A stretch of 64,000 nt of DNA. Origin: Rhodopseudomonas sp. P2A-2r. Its GTDB lineage: Bacteria > Pseudomonadota > Alphaproteobacteria > Rhizobiales > Xanthobacteraceae. How positions within the stretch are numbered: position 1 is the first letter of the stretch; the number at the start of each line of letters is the position of its first letter. A program made the position numbers and the translations under genes. The stretch lies in contig NZ_CP110389.1 of the NCBI RefSeq assembly GCF_026015985.1, forward strand, positions 3,876,001 to 3,940,000, written 5' to 3'. Below are positions 37,852 through 51,460 of this stretch, in pieces. The notes beneath the pieces are model-generated. The model worked only from the letters and a program-made list of their open reading frames with translations. It ran no database searches and was not told the origin of the DNA.

Positions 37852-40800
37852 CTATTGCGCAACCAGTCGGTCTCGCTCCTCAGCCGTCAGTTTGTCCTTC
37901 TGGCTCTCCGACAACTGCCCCATTCCAACGAACTGCACCGAGCCCGAAGCATCGTAACCCCGCGCCCGCTCGCCGCGGGACCGGCGATCCTCCTCGTCAA
38001 TCTTACGCTCCTCTCCGCCATTACCTCCGCCATAGCCCAGCACTTCGACGATGATCACCGATGGCTGCGCATTGCCGCTGCCCTGGTTCGGCGTCGGCGT
38101 CTGCTGCGTCGCCGCCGTGGCGTTCGAGGTCGCAAGCGCGGCGCTGATGCTGGGGGCCTGCACGGTCGGAATGCCCGTGGACTTGCCCTGCACCTGGATG
38201 TTGGCGGCATTCAGGATCTGCGGCGCCACCATATTTAAGTTGCCGGAGACGCGGATGCCGGCTTCGCCGGCGTCGATGGTGCCGAGCGGCGCGATCAGGT
38301 CGATATCGCCGGCCTTCACCTCCGCGATCGGGTTGAGCGTGGCAATGCCAGCGCCCGACGACGGCACCTGCGGCGCCAAAGTGACATTGCCGTAGAGATC
38401 GTAAGTGCGCTTCGGCGGTGTGTAGAGCACAGTCGTCTTCGAACCGCGTCCGGCATTGATATCGCCTTCCGCCGACCAGGCGAGGATGTCACCGCCGAAC
38501 GTCGTCATGATGCGCGACAGGCCGAGCAGAATGCTGCCTTTGCTGTAGAGCTGGATGTCGCCGGATCCTTGCGTGACCAGACCCGCCGATGCCGGCGGCA
38601 CCTGCCCCTCGACACCGATCACCTGACTGCCGCCGGGCGTCAGCATCTGAATGCTTCCACCGAACAGCGTGCGCACGCCGGCGCCGCCGAACATGGTGAT
38701 GTCGCCGTCGTAGTCGTTGCCCGGGAACAGCGTGGCGATCACGGCGCGGCCGCGCAGATAGGAGTTGAAGCGCGCACTGGTCGGGTCGTTGTACTCGCGG
38801 CCGCCTTCCCGCAGCTCGGCGAAATAGACCGTTCGCAGGAAGATGCCCCACTGCTCCGGCTTCAGGGCGTTGAAATAGGCCAGAGCCTGCTCGACCGTGC
38901 CCGCAAAACCGTGACGTTCCTTCAGCCAGTCCACCAACTCCTTCTCGTAGGTTCTGGCGACCTTGCCTTTCTGCTCGGCGAGCGGCACGCCGGTCACCGC
39001 GAGATTGGCGGGATCGAGATAGAGCGCCGCGAGCTTCGCATAGTCCGGACCCGAAGCGCCGACGCCGGCCTGCAGGAGGATGCTGGCGCCGGGGCGGCTG
39101 TCGCTGGGACTGTAGGCGCCGAGCGAGGTGACGCTGGCGCGGTTCTCCATCAGGATGTTGCGCCCGGCGCTGATCTCCAGCGTGCCGGGACCTGCGACGG
39201 CGAAGGAGCTGAAGATGATGTCGCGGCCGGCCGAGATGATCGATACATCCGTCTCGGAGCTATGGACGATGAGGTTGCTCTTCGTCTGGCCCTTGTCGCT
39301 ACTACCAGTGGCAGCGACTCCCGACTCGCCAAGATTGTGGCCGCTGTTGACGATGTCGCGCCCGGCCTTCATCCAGACGGCGCCGCCCGCGCTGTAGAGA
39401 GTCTGCCCGGCGAGGCCGCCGAACGGACTGAAGCCGGTCTGCAATTCGCCGGTCATCAGGCCGACGATGTCGCCGCCCAGCGCATAGAAGCGCGCGGGAT
39501 CGAGAGAATATAGGCCCGAGGCGGTATTCGGTCCGAAGGCGAACAGATTATTCTCGTCCCTGAACGCCTGCGGATCGAGGCTCGCCAGCGTCGCGGGCCG
39601 GAACGGCGTCGTGAGTATTGCCGGGTCGGCGCTGGATCGGGACACGACGCCGCCATAGATCGACTGGCCCGCCAGCCATTCGAGCTGGCCGTGCGGCGAC
39701 GGCGCGAGGAGCAGCGTCCCGGCCACATTCCCGGACGCATCCCTGGCCGCATAGATGCTGCCGGACGGCGCGACGGCGCGCAGGATCGACGGGTAAGACA
39801 CATCGATACCGAATCTGGTGAGCGGCATCTTTGCATTGCCCGGCGTCAGATTGCCGCCGGCGGCGAACAGATCGATCGCGGTCCGATCGCTCCACAGGCT
39901 GAACCAGGCCGGGGCAGGCGTGTTCGGATCCCGATCGATGGTCTCGCGGCGGGTGGCATCGATGACGCCGCCGACCACCAGATCGGCGCGCGTGGTCAGG
40001 GCAAAGGTCGCATCGCCCGGCAGCAGGGTCGGCCCGCCGACGCCGTCGGCCGCAGTCGCGGTGAAGGGATCGTAGGGGCGCACCTCTCTGGGGTTCTGGG
40101 TGACTGCATAGGCTCCGTATTTCAAACGGATATTCCCGATGCTCGCCGCGCTGACAGAGCTATTGCCCCGCAAATTGGCGATCACGCCATCCAGTTGCGA
40201 GATCGGATTTAAAGTTATCCCTCCAGTTTCTCTGGAGGTCGCCAGAAGATTGGGATTGAGTCGCCCGCCGATGCGCACATCGAGATCGCCGCCGCCCGTC
40301 AACACCAGATCGCCCTGGGCGTTGACCCGGCCCGTCGATCCGACCGCGAGCACCAGTCCCTGGCTGCGTCCGCTCATCCTGTCGATGGCGCCAGCGTTGC
40401 CGCCGACCTCGACTCTCAGATCGCCGCCGCCGAGCGTGCCAAAGCCGGTGAACCCCACCAGATAGGGCAGCCTGTCGTATTCGAAGGTCGGAAAGTCATC
40501 GCTTCTGACATAGCTGCCGAAGTTGATCCACCAGGCCGCGCCCGCGTCGCTGCCCGGCGCATGGCCCTGGCGCCACAGCCAGTTGACGGGATCCGCGCTC
40601 GGCTTCTGATAGATGCGCATTTCCTCCGAATAGCCACTTTGTGTCCAGAGATCGCCGGTGAGATTGCCGCCGGCGCGCAACAACAGATTGCCGCCTCCCG
40701 TCGGATACCAGGCATGCGAGAGCCGGCCATCGCCACTGACGAGGCTTTCATAGTCCGCGCCCTCCTTGCCCAGCACCTTGCCATCGCGGATCAGTGCCCG

Positions 40801-43800
40801 TGGCTGATCGAACGCCGCGCCAACGCCCTGCGACTGTGTGCCCGCGGTATAGACGCCATAGGGCGAACGCTGGGCCAGATTGCCGCCGGCAACGAGGTCG
40901 AGATCGCCGGTGCCGGTGCGAACCACGCTGAAGATCGGATTGAACGGAATATAGCCGATGAAATCGCCGACGATCACCTGATCCGGGGTGGCGGGGATCG
41001 GCGCACCGAGCGAGACGAGGTAACCTGGAGAGCCGAGGAGGGTAGATTCAAAAAGGCGGGCACAGGATCGCCCGCTTTCAGCGGACCTGGGAGCCCCCAC
41101 GACGCCCATCCAGTATCGAGTTCCAACTCTGCGACGGCCAGCGCCGTGACGGTATAATTGTAGTGCACACACCAGGCGGCCACGTCGGCGCAAATAGCGT
41201 CAGGGCCATAATCATTCGAAATTGGCGTTCCGGCTCCGGCTTCCACCTCCCAATCAGCCGCTCCTTGTTCGGTCCAATACCATTTGCCGCCGGGCCGTTC
41301 CGGCGTGCCCTTAATGATGGTCTTCTGGTACTTGTCGAATACCGAATAATGGCTATCGGCCAGCGTCAGATTGCCGGTCGCGTCGCGCGGCCGCAGCATG
41401 CGGCTATCGGCGGCGCCGAGATCCGCACCGGCCACCAGCCGCATCGACCAGCTCTGCGAGCCGGCCGGCAGCATGCTGGCCACCGCCCAGTTGGCGCCCT
41501 GACGGCCGTTCGCGTCGGCCGGCCGCAATCGCACGGAAAGTGCGCCGTTGGGCAGTTTGACTACGGTTTGCGACGGGATCAGGCCGCCCATCGGCAGCGT
41601 CAGGTTGCCGTCGAGCGTCACGGTGTATGGCACTGGGACGTATGGCAGGGCGACACCCTTGGGCCAGACCATCGCCTTCAGCGACAGGGCGGCAGGCGCG
41701 ACGAAACCCGCAGCGAGCCGTGTACCGGCCGGGAGCGTGACGGCCTGCGCGAGACGTGTGCCCGCGGCGTAGAGCAGGCTGCCGTCCGCCGCGTACACGT
41801 CGCCCGCCAGAATGGTGTTGGCCGGCAGGAGGACGGCACCGTTCAGCACCGCCGCGACCGGCAGTCGCGTGCCCGTCGGCACGGTCAGCGCCTTGACCGG
41901 CAGATCGTAATTGAGCGAGCGGCCGGGTGTAAAGGTGGTGCCGTCGGCGAGCGTCACACTGCCGTTGGGCACGATCACATCGCCGCCGAACGACACCAGA
42001 CCGGGCCGCAGGATCCAGCCGTCGTCGTCCGGTGTGGCGGGCGGCGGCGCGAAGCCGTCGTTGATGCTGCCATAGATGTCGAGATTGCCGCCGGCGCGCA
42101 GAGTGAGCACGCCGACCTCGCCCGATCCATAGACCGACGTGTGCGGGAAGTGCGGATTGACCCCGTCATAACGATGGCCCGACAGGTCGAGGTCGCCCTT
42201 GACCACCAGATCGCCCTCGGTCCGCACCTCGACCAGCGGCCGCAGGTGGAAGGCGTCGCGATAGGCGGCGTTGTTCAGTCCCGCCAGCTTGCCGTTCATC
42301 AAAGTCGCATTGCCGAGCGCTGCGTTGATGAAGTTGCTGCTTTCGGTGTGGCGGTGATTCAGCCAGTCCTGATCGATGAATTGATAAGGCCGGCCGCTGG
42401 CCGTGGTCTCCGGGCCGACCGGCACCTCGGCGCCGGAATAGACCCGCACCGCATTGACCGCGATCGAGCGCGCGCCCTGAATGGTCAGCGCACCGGAAGC
42501 GTCGATGGCGATGTCGTCGGCGCCGAGACGCGGCGCGTTCAATTCCAGCGTACCGCGCAGGACGCCATCATACTGACCGGGTGCGGTGCCGACGGTTGCC
42601 TTGGTGCCGTGCCGCAGATCGATCCGCACGCCCGATGCCAGCGTCAACACTCCACTCCCGGAGCTGAGTTGGACGATGGCCCGGTTCGGGCTGTCGATGA
42701 TCTTGCCATAACTATCGACGCGCAGCCGCTCGCCATGGGCATCGAGCACCGCGCTGCCGGTCAGCGTCAGGCCGCCATTGGCCGCGAGCCGGATCGATCC
42801 GACCTCCGCGCCGCTGGCGTCGATCGTCCCGGTGACGGTGAGGTGGCCGCCGTCGAGCGAGAGGTTGACGTCACCCGCGCGCAGGCCGTCGCCGATCACG
42901 AGATCGCCTTGCTTGAGCTGGAAGCTGCGCCCGCCGAACACCTCGCCCGCATTGAGCCGCGCGTTGAGCGCGGCGAATTGGTCGCTGAGCGTGCCGCTGC
43001 CGCCGAGCCGCTGTGCGCGCACGTCGATGAAGCCACCGCGATAAGGCACGATCGTGCCGCCGGCAGCGTATTGGCCGCTGGTCGCGCCGAGGATCGCACC
43101 CTGCAGATCCACCGTCCCGGCGCCCGCGCCGAGCGCCGACGCCGTCAGCCGGCCGGCGTGATTGTTCCTGGCCGAAAGGTCGATGGTCGAACCTGCCGCC
43201 TGGCGGATGTCGCCGTTGCGGCTCTCGAGAATGACCTCGCCGCCCCAGCTGTATTTCTTGACGTCGGAGAACGTGATCTCGCGGCCCGCCATGTCGATCC
43301 GCGCCGCGTCGGACAGCATGATGTCGCCGGTGGCGCTCACCGTCAGCCGTCCGCTCGGCAGCGTCACCGCCGTGGCAATCGACACGGTCGCGCCGTCGAG
43401 TGCGAGTTCGGCGCCCAACGCCTCCGCTCCGAGCACGGTCCCGGCCATCGCGCCGGATGGCGCGGTGACGGAGATCGCCCCCCACCGTGATGCGGTTGAC
43501 CGAGCCGGCCTCGCCGGTCAGCAGCGGGGTCGAGATGTTGAGAGCGCCGCCGCTGTAGCTGTAGCCTGCACCGGGCACATAGGCGCCCTGGCTCTGGTAA
43601 ACCGCGAGACTTCCCTTGTGATTGGCGGTGATCCGATCGCTGGCGTTGAGATTGACGCTGGCGAAGCCGAGCGTCAGCCGTCCCGCATCGTCCACGCCGC
43701 TGACCTGAGTCTTGGGGCCGTAGCCGAAGGTGATCCGTTCGGCGTCGATGACGAGCGAGCCGCTGCCGGTTCCGGCGCCGCCGGTGATGACCGCGCCCGG

Positions 43801-46800
43801 ACCGCCGGTGCCGCCGCTCCAGACGAGGTTTTCGGTGTGGATCGTCGCGACATCGCCGGCGCCACCTGCCCCGTAGATGGCGGGCGTGCCGAACACCAGA
43901 TTGGCGATGCGGGACTTGCCCGAAGCGTCATAGGTGTCGAGCTTCACCGTGCCGAAGAAGTTGACTGCTTCACGCGCGGTCAGAATCAGGCTTTCGAGCG
44001 CCGGAGCGCCGGTCGAAGTGTCGCCCTTGAGCAACCGGTCGAGCACCGTCTGGTTGAGCGTGAGCCCCGAGGGCAGCACGTTCGTCGCGGCAGCAGCGGC
44101 GAGCGCCTCGCGCGTCCCGACATTGACCGCGCCGACACCGAGCGCGAGGTTGCGGGTGCCGAACCGCACATTGTCGCCCAGCTCAAAGCGGTTGGTCGTG
44201 GCGAACCCGATCGTGCCTTCGGAGTAGAGCGTGGTCGGCGCAGTGCAATTGCCGCTCGCGCCGCAGGCGCCGATCAGGATCGCACCTTGCGATGTGATGG
44301 AGGAATCCGCCGGCAATATGTCCAACCGGCCGTTCGACACGGCAAGCATCGAGCCACCACGGCCGGAGTTCATTGGTGTGTAGATGAATCCGTCCGTCGA
44401 ATCGAACGGGGTGGCCCCCATGCCCAATGTGCTGATGCCGGCACCGGCCTCGATCGTGATCGCGCCCGTTTGGCCGGAGGGCCACTGAAAGCCCGTGAGC
44501 AGGAAAACCTCCGCCGCCCGCAGCATCACGCCCTCGCGCAGCGTGATGCCGAATGTCTGGTCGGAGCTCGCGAACTCGACGTAATTGCCCGTCTGGCCAT
44601 AGGTGACGGTCGGCTTGGCACCGATGGTCAGCCGGCGCGCGGACAGCGCGTTGAGGTCGTCGGCGTAGACCGAGACGCCCGTGAAGCCCTCGGTCGCCGG
44701 CGCCCCCGCCGCCAGGATCTCGATCTCTCGGCTCGAGCTGCTTCCGAGCAGGTTTGCCGAACCCGCATAACCGCCTTGTCCGGCGCTGAAATCCACCGCG
44801 CCGTGGAACCGGAAGGCGTTTGCACCCGCGCCGGATACGAGGTTGAGATGGAGATTCTGGCCGTCGAGCGGCAACATCGCGCGTGGCACGCCGAGACGCG
44901 CCGCATCCGCCAGCGCAAACCTGGCGTAGTTCGTCTCGTTGTAGAGCGAATAGGTTCGCGTCACCTTGGCCGGAGTCAGGATCACCTGCCGCGCAAGACT
45001 GTCGCGGATGTTGGTGTTGGCGACGCCGAGCCGCGCGCCGGCGAGGTAAGAGCCATCGGCCATCGCCGCCTGGCCGATGAGACCGCGCGAGTCTGGCGTC
45101 GCCGCGATCTCGACCCGGAAGGCGCCTGGTAACAGCGCATAGGTCGATGGCATCAGCGTGTAGGTACCGGCCGGCAGGCCGGGCACGCTGCCGTCGAGCG
45201 TGATCTGCTGGCCGACCAACGGATTGCCGGCGCCGGCGTCCGGACCGACCGGCGCATAGCCGGACGCCTGGTTCGGCACGATGGCATAGACGGCGTTGCC
45301 GGACGTGCTGAACCCATAGACCGGATTGGCCTTGATCAGCGGATTGCGCAGCACATCGATCGAGCCGCCACGGCCGCTGACGAAGCCCGCCCCGGTCAGA
45401 TCGCCGCCGCCCGTCAAGTCGATCAGCGCGCCACTCTGGACATCGACCTTGACGCCGAAGAGCGAGACGCCGCGCGTCGCGGACACAGCGCCTTCCAGCG
45501 CGATCTTCTTGTCGGCATAGTACCAATCGATGCCATCGACCGTGCCGCCATACGGCATCACCAGCCCCTTCGAGCTGGTCGAGGTGATGCTGCCGGGCAG
45601 GAGATTGATCGTGTTTGCTCCGGATTCATTGCCCAGGTCGATCGTCCCGAGCGGTGCGCGAACCACGCCGCCCTGGTTGATCGTGTAAGCCCCCAGCGAG
45701 AGAAGTCCGAACGCCGAAAACGGCTGGGCTACCGGCGCCTGGCCGGTGCCGCGAATGGTGAGGCTGTAGGCGGGATCAAAAGCACGATTTCCGTCGAGGC
45801 CTTTCAGCCAACCGGCCCGGACTTCGGCGCTTGCGCCGGTCGCGGGATAGATTTGCTGCGCGGCAAGGACGAGATCGCCACGGGTCTGGAGCACGGTCCG
45901 AGCCAGGCTGCCGCTGTGCAGGAAGCGGATATCCCCGCTGCTCTGCAACTCGACATCCGCGAACCCGCGCCGGTCGAGCGTGAAACTCGGTCCCGCGCCG
46001 CTGACGCCGAACGTGACGGAGCGCTGGACATCCAGCAATCCCGCCGTCGCGCTGAACCGCGCGGTGGTCTGCCGTGCCGATGAGATGCCGCCATTGATGA
46101 CCGGTAGATGGCCGCTGCCGTCCGACCGGATATCAGGCACGCCCGAGAGGTGCATATAGGGCGCGGAGAGGGTCACGCGGGCGTCGGCCTTTGAGGTTTC
46201 CGCCAGCGCCAGCGACGTCGAGAACAACTGCAGGCTCTGGCTCATCGCCAGCGACACGTCGCCATCGAAGGCGATGATGCCGTAGCTGAGCAAATTGAGA
46301 TTGCCGAAGCCGCCGGCCTCGATCTGGTCGGCGCCGATCGCGGCCTTTCCAAAAACCAGGCTGCCGTTGGCCGAAGCCGGCGTGGCGTCGGCCGCCAGCG
46401 CGCTGATCGGTGCCGTCTGGGTCACGATGAGATCGCGCGAGCGGTATCCCTTGGCGTTCACATCCCGATATTCCGGAGTGCCCAGACTGACCGTCAACGT
46501 GCCGCCGGCAGCACCCGCGCCTCCCGCTTTAGCCCGCCAGGTTCCGCGGAGATCCAAGCCGTCGGAGGATGCGAAGGAGATCGCGCCGCCACGGCTGGCC
46601 ACCTCGGTCGGACCGCCATTCAACAGATCCAACGTCGCCGCGGCGCCGGATGCGTCGAGCAGCGCTCCGTCGCGCACGACGACGAACGCCAGGGGACCGC
46701 CCGGCTGACCCGACGACAGATTGATCGTTCCTCCGATGGTGATGCTGCCGCCGTCCAGCACCGTGCCATAGCGTCGCCCCCGCACATCGACGGCGCTGAA

Positions 46801-49800
46801 GGCGCGGCCTGCGACATCGAGCACGGCGGTCTGGCCGATCCAGATCGAATTGCTGTCAGAAATGCCGCCACCGCCGCCGATGCGGATCGAACCGCCCCAG
46901 GCGTTCAGCGTGCCGTTGACGGTCACCTGCCCGACGCCGGAGATATCGATCGACTGCCCGGGATCGACGGTGAGTGCCGCGCCCTTGCCGGCGACCAGAC
47001 CGACCGCCGCCGGATCCGACGATAGGACGCCAGCGGAGAGCGACAGGCTGGCCCCGCCGCGCTGGGTCAGCCGGCCTTTGGCGGAATCCTCCAGATACAG
47101 CGGCGGCGTCCAAAGCTCGAGGCCCGCAGACGGATCGCTTCCCGTGGCCACGGCGAACGCGCCCGCGGTGTAACGATAGACCGGCATGGTGACGTCGATC
47201 GTCGCACCATCGGCGACCGCCAGGCCCTTGTGGCCGTTGACGCTGTAGCTGGCGAAGCCGCTGCGGAACAGCGACGCATCGAGATTCAGCACGAGGCTCG
47301 CATCGCCGTCGCTTTGCTGAGCCTTGCTTCCGATCGCGATCACCCGGCCGGATTCGATCCTGAGCTTGCCGCCGCCTGAGACGCCGAACCCGGCGATCTC
47401 GCCGTCAAGGGTCAGCCGGCCGCCAGACCGAACATTCCCTTGATCGGCCAAGAGCGTAACGTCGCCGCCCTTGCCGCCGCGCGTTTTCCCGGTCGACAGG
47501 ATGGCGGCGCCGGAAGAGACGTCGATGGTGCTGCCGCTCGCGAGCGTGACGTTCTGGGTGGAATCGAAGGTGACGCTGCCGCCATCGACATAGGCGAGAC
47601 CGGAGAGATCGTTCCGATCGGTGAGACCGTTGGTCCAGAGTCCGCGCACGTCGATGATCGCGCCGGTGTGCAGCGTCACGCCCGGCATCGTGAGCGGGGT
47701 TGTGACCATACCCAGGATATCTGTCTTGACTGTGACGCTGCCGCTGCGGGCGACGATGCCGGCACTGATATCGACGGTCGGCGCGACCAGCTTGACCTGG
47801 CCGCCATTGGCCAGCGTCAGCGGCGCATCGACCGCGATGGAGCCCCTGGTGGCGATCGTGAGGCCGCCGAGACCCTGTTCGCTGAGATGGCCAGCATCGA
47901 ACCAGGCGGTGTTGGTGCGGACCGACGGCAGGAGGTCGGTGGCGGACAGGCCGGCGCTGATGGCCGCGACATTGCTGAAGCGGACATCCGAGCCGTAGGC
48001 GGCAACCTGGCTTGGCGTCGCGTCATAGCGGCCGAGCCCGAGCGTGCCCTGCAGCGGCGCTGCGTTCTGCGCCTGCTTGTAGCCGTCGGAGAGGCCCGCG
48101 GCGCGCGCACTGGTCTGGCGCGCGCCCTTGACGACATCGGCGATGATATCCGCCTCGAAGATCGATGTGGGTGTCGAGAGGACGAGGTTGCCGGCATCGC
48201 GGCCGACGCTGTAGCCATCCTCCCAGCGCAGCGAGGTACGGCCGCGGTCGAAGATGGTGGTCCAGGTCTCGGTGAGACGATCGTCGACCTTGCCCTGGAT
48301 GTTATGGGTACGGGTGAAGCCGCCAGCGAAGCTTGTGAACGTCATGTTTGCCGGCGCCGTGTCGACACTGTAGCGGCGGCCGTCGCTGCCGACGAGGTTG
48401 GTGGAGCGGATCCAGCCCGCCGCATAATCCAGCGCCCCGCCGGAAATGTCGAACCTCGCGCCCTGCCGCGCGACGACTTCGGGTGCCGCCAGCGTGATAG
48501 TTCCGCCGACCGCCGACCATTCCCCGATCGTATGCGCGATGTTGCCGAGATAGCCGCCGACTTCGAGCAAGCCGCCCGCGGTGTAGTAGCGATCGCTGGC
48601 ATAGCCGCCGGTACCGGCCGGCACCAGCGTGAGTCTGCGCACATCGATCCAGGCATCGTTGTTCTTGAGCACGTTGGAATCGCGGTTCTGCGGCGAATCC
48701 CTGAGTTCATTGCCCTGGACGTTAATCTTGATATTGTTCGACGCCATCGCCAGCGCGACGTTGCGCACGCCCGATGCATCGAGCGCGGCGCCATCTTCCG
48801 TAAAGATGCGCTTGTTCGCGGACACTGCGATCTGGCCGCCTTGCGCCGCGGTGTAGGAAGCGCCCTTGAAGATGACGGTTCCGCCAGTGACGATCTCGAC
48901 GCGGGACTGATCCTGGCGGTCGGCCAGCAGTGAGAGGTTGTCGAACGCCCCGACGGAGCTGCCGGCGCGGGCCGGATTGGCGGCAGCAGAGGCCGCGATC
49001 AGCGCGTCACGCTGGCTGTCGAGCGCGGTCTCGCTGCTATCCAGTTCGGGAACCACGCTGGTCAGGCTGCCGGCGCCAAGCGTGATGCTCCCTGCGCTGT
49101 CCGACGCCGCATTCAGCAGATGAATGGTGCCGCGGGTGTTGACTGATGTCGTCGAGATCAGCGCCCCGCTCTGCACCAGTTCGCGACCCGCAAGAGTGAT
49201 ATCGCCCTGCTGCGCGAAGATCAGACCCGTATTGCCGACCCGGCCGCTCGTGCTTCCGACATTGATGACCGGCGACACCTCATTGCCGCGCGTGGTCGAT
49301 GCGGTGTTTCCGTCGGTCCCGAACCCGGCGCGCAGAATGAAACTGTCACCGGCGGCGAGCAGTGCCTGCCCCTTCGGCGTCGAGATTGTACCGGCATTGC
49401 CGACCGAGTGGCCGAGCAGTACGACCGACCCGCCGCCCGCGGTCACCGATGCAGGCGCGCGTGTTGTAATCTGCGCCCCCACCTCGACGTGGATCGCACC
49501 GAGCGCCTCGGTAAAGCTCGGCGTCCAGGTCGCGCCAGTCTGCGTCGAATAGATACCCTTGAGGAACTGGTCGTCCGTAATCTTCGCTGCTGCGGCGACC
49601 AGCGAGCCGACATTCACCTGGCTGTTGCCGCCGAAGACGATGCCGCTCTGGTTGATCACATAGACATGGCCATCGGCCTTGATATTGCCGAGGATCTGGC
49701 TCGGCGCGGTGGCATTGGTGACGCGGTTGAGCGCGACCCAATTCGCATTGCCCTGCTGGTCGAAGGTCAGCGTGGTGCGCGCGCCGACATTGAACGACGT

Positions 49801-50310
49801 CCAGTTCAAAATCGCCTGCTGGCTGGTCTGGCGAATGCCGACCTGGGTCTGGCCTGCACTATCGACGCCCTGCGTCGGAGTGTTGGCGCCGCTCCAACCC
49901 GCCGGCATGTTCGGCAGCAGGCCGTCGGCGCCGAGACCATTTGGCACCGCGACGGGCGCCGTCAGCGACGTCTGCTGCGCGGCTGCCGTCGCACGCGCCG
50001 CAGCCTGCATCCCCTGAATGTCCTGGATCGTACGCGCCGCACGCGCCAGCGAGTTCTGCGTCTGCCTCGCCATTGCAGCCGCCTGCTGCGCCGCATAGGC
50101 CGCTGCGTCTGACGCAAGGTTCGGCGCTGACGGCGCTGTGGAGCCGCCATTCAGCGCGCGCGCATGGACCCCATCGCCCGACACCAGCATCATGCCGATT
50201 ACAAGCCCGCTGCTCCCCACGAGCAGCCAACGCCGCGCCCCCTGCATGCCAGACTTGTTGTTATGACGCAGAAGACAGCGAGACTGGGAGACAGACATGC
50301 GAGGCAGCAT
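37852..50310 (-). CDS. Giant filamentous-haemagglutinin-type exoprotein (TpsA-like), two apparent frameshifts
   Basis: Three overlapping frames join into about 4,150 residues. From ATG 50310 an extended signal region (LLRHNNKSGMQGARRWLLVGSSGLVIGMMLVSG) leads into an Ala-rich segment and a TPS-type secretion domain (QAILNWTSFNVGARTTLTFDQ, VYVINQSGIVFGGNSQVNVGSL). A very long repetitive beta-helix follows, with recurrent (A/S)GGxxxLxAxGxI-type strands. The C-terminal kilobases resemble the DUF3739 region of large haemagglutinin-family proteins. Shifts occur at a G6 tract (43478-43483) and a T5 tract (41050-41054, minus-strand sense); correcting each by one base gives ITVGAISVTAPSG and PAFFESTLLGSPGYL. 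No TpsB transporter is in the window. It lies downstream of sigma and anti-sigma genes that probably control it. Confidence 0.85.
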
Positions 50311-50320
50311 TGGACAATCT

Positions 50321-50384
50321 TTCAAAAAGGCAGCCGCGCGCGGACCAGACGACCAACGCGCTCGCCGGACTCCCCGGCTGCCTT
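50321..50384 (-). terminator. Hairpin with T-run just before the exoprotein start (terminator or attenuator)
   Basis: On the minus strand AAGGCAGCCG and CGGCTGCCTT form a 10-bp stem around a loop of about 38 bases, followed by TTTTTG. The T-run ends about 12 bp before ATG 50310 and the hairpin lies 90 bp after the FecR-like stop. It may end the sigma/anti-sigma transcript, or attenuate read-through into the 12.5-kb gene. Confidence 0.6.
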
Positions 50385-50473
50385 AAGGACGCTCGCCCCT
50401 GCGGAAAGCGGAAACGCAAACCGCAAAAATATACTGTGTGGACAACGCGATATACGTCACGTGATCGTCGCAA

Positions 50474-51460
50474 TCAGCCGACGATAACGATGCCACCCGC
50501 AAGTGTTGTGACCTTTGCGCCGAACACTTCCCGGAATTGGGTAGCCACCGCGTCTAGGCGCGCGAGCTTGAAGCGTGCGCTGACCTGACGCCGGCCGAGT
50601 TCGGCATTTGTCAGCACGATGCGACCTGGCCGGTAGCGATTGATTTCATCGATGACAAAAGCGAGTGGCTTGTTCTCAAACACCAGCATGCCATCGCGCC
50701 AGCCGGCGGCGACGAAGGGATCGACGCTCACGACCGTGCCGAGATCGTGACCATAGCCGATCTGCTGCCGGGCGCCGATATCGGCGTCTTTTCCACCCAC
50801 GGCGATATCGACGCGGCCCGCAAGGCAAGTCACCTGCACGCCCGCCGCGTCGCACCGCACCACAAACTGGGCATTGGCCGCAGCAACGGTGCCGCCACCG
50901 GCCCGAACACGAACGGGCATCGCTCCTGCCGTGACCGCTGCTTCGCCCTCGACGAGTTCAATGCGTTGCTGATCCGGGCGACTCGCACCAATATTCAGGC
51001 TTGTACGCGTATTCATCTCCACCGAAACACCCCCGGCCAGGTCCAGCTTGCGCTGCTCTCCCACAGCCGTCCGATAATCAGATGCAAGTTCCGACAGCGA
51101 CGGCCACAAACCGAGCGGCGGACGGACCAGCATCGCGCCGCCCGCCGCTGCGACCGATGCCGCGATGGCGCCGCCGACGAAACCACGCCGGCCAATCGTA
51201 CGTGTTCGCGCTGCGCTTGCCTTCCCGCTCTGAAGACCCGCCGCCTGTAACGGAGCTTCGAGCATCCGCCACAGCCTCTCCGCCTGCGCATAGGCTTCGG
51301 CATGTTGAGGGCTCGCCGAGCGCCAGCGCTCGAATTCGCGCAACTCGGCCTCGCTCGCATCGCATGTCGCGATTTGCACGACCCAATCCTTGGCGCGCGC
51401 ACGCAAATCAGCGGGGTCATCCGTTATCACGATCACTGGATCTGGCACCGGGCCGCTCAT
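50474..51460 (-). CDS. FecR-family anti-sigma factor/signal transducer
   Basis: About 328 residues from ATG 51460, which overlaps the sigma-factor stop as ATGA (51457-51460); a GTG lies 9 bp upstream. Layout: an N-terminal cytoplasmic DUF4880-like domain (ARAKDWVVQIATCDASEAELREFERWRSASPQHAEAYAQAERLW), a membrane helix at about 93-112 preceded by twin arginines (RRGFVGGAIAASVAAAGG), and a periplasmic FecR domain (YRTAVGEQRKLDLAGGVSVEMNTRTSL, VTCLAGRVDI) ending in an STN-like tail (PLAFVIDEINRYRPGRIVLTN). Such proteins hold and then activate their ECF sigma factor in response to a periplasmic partner. Confidence 0.9.
   Translation of the reverse strand: MSGPVPDPVIVITDDPADLRARAKDWVVQIATCDASEAELREFERWRSASPQHAEAYAQAERLWRMLEAPLQAAGLQSGKASAARTRTIGRRGFVGGAIAASVAAAGGAMLVRPPLGLWPSLSELASDYRTAVGEQRKLDLAGGVSVEMNTRTSLNIGASRPDQQRIELVEGEAAVTAGAMPVRVRAGGGTVAAANAQFVVRCDAAGVQVTCLAGRVDIAVGGKDADIGARQQIGYGHDLGTVVSVDPFVAAGWRDGMLVFENKPLAFVIDEINRYRPGRIVLTNAELGRRQVSARFKLARLDAVATQFREVFGAKVTTLAGGIVIVG

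Noticed and set aside
41163..43490. Long plus-strand ORF within the exoprotein locus
   Set aside because: Antisense to regular beta-helix coding sequence; no start context or domain.
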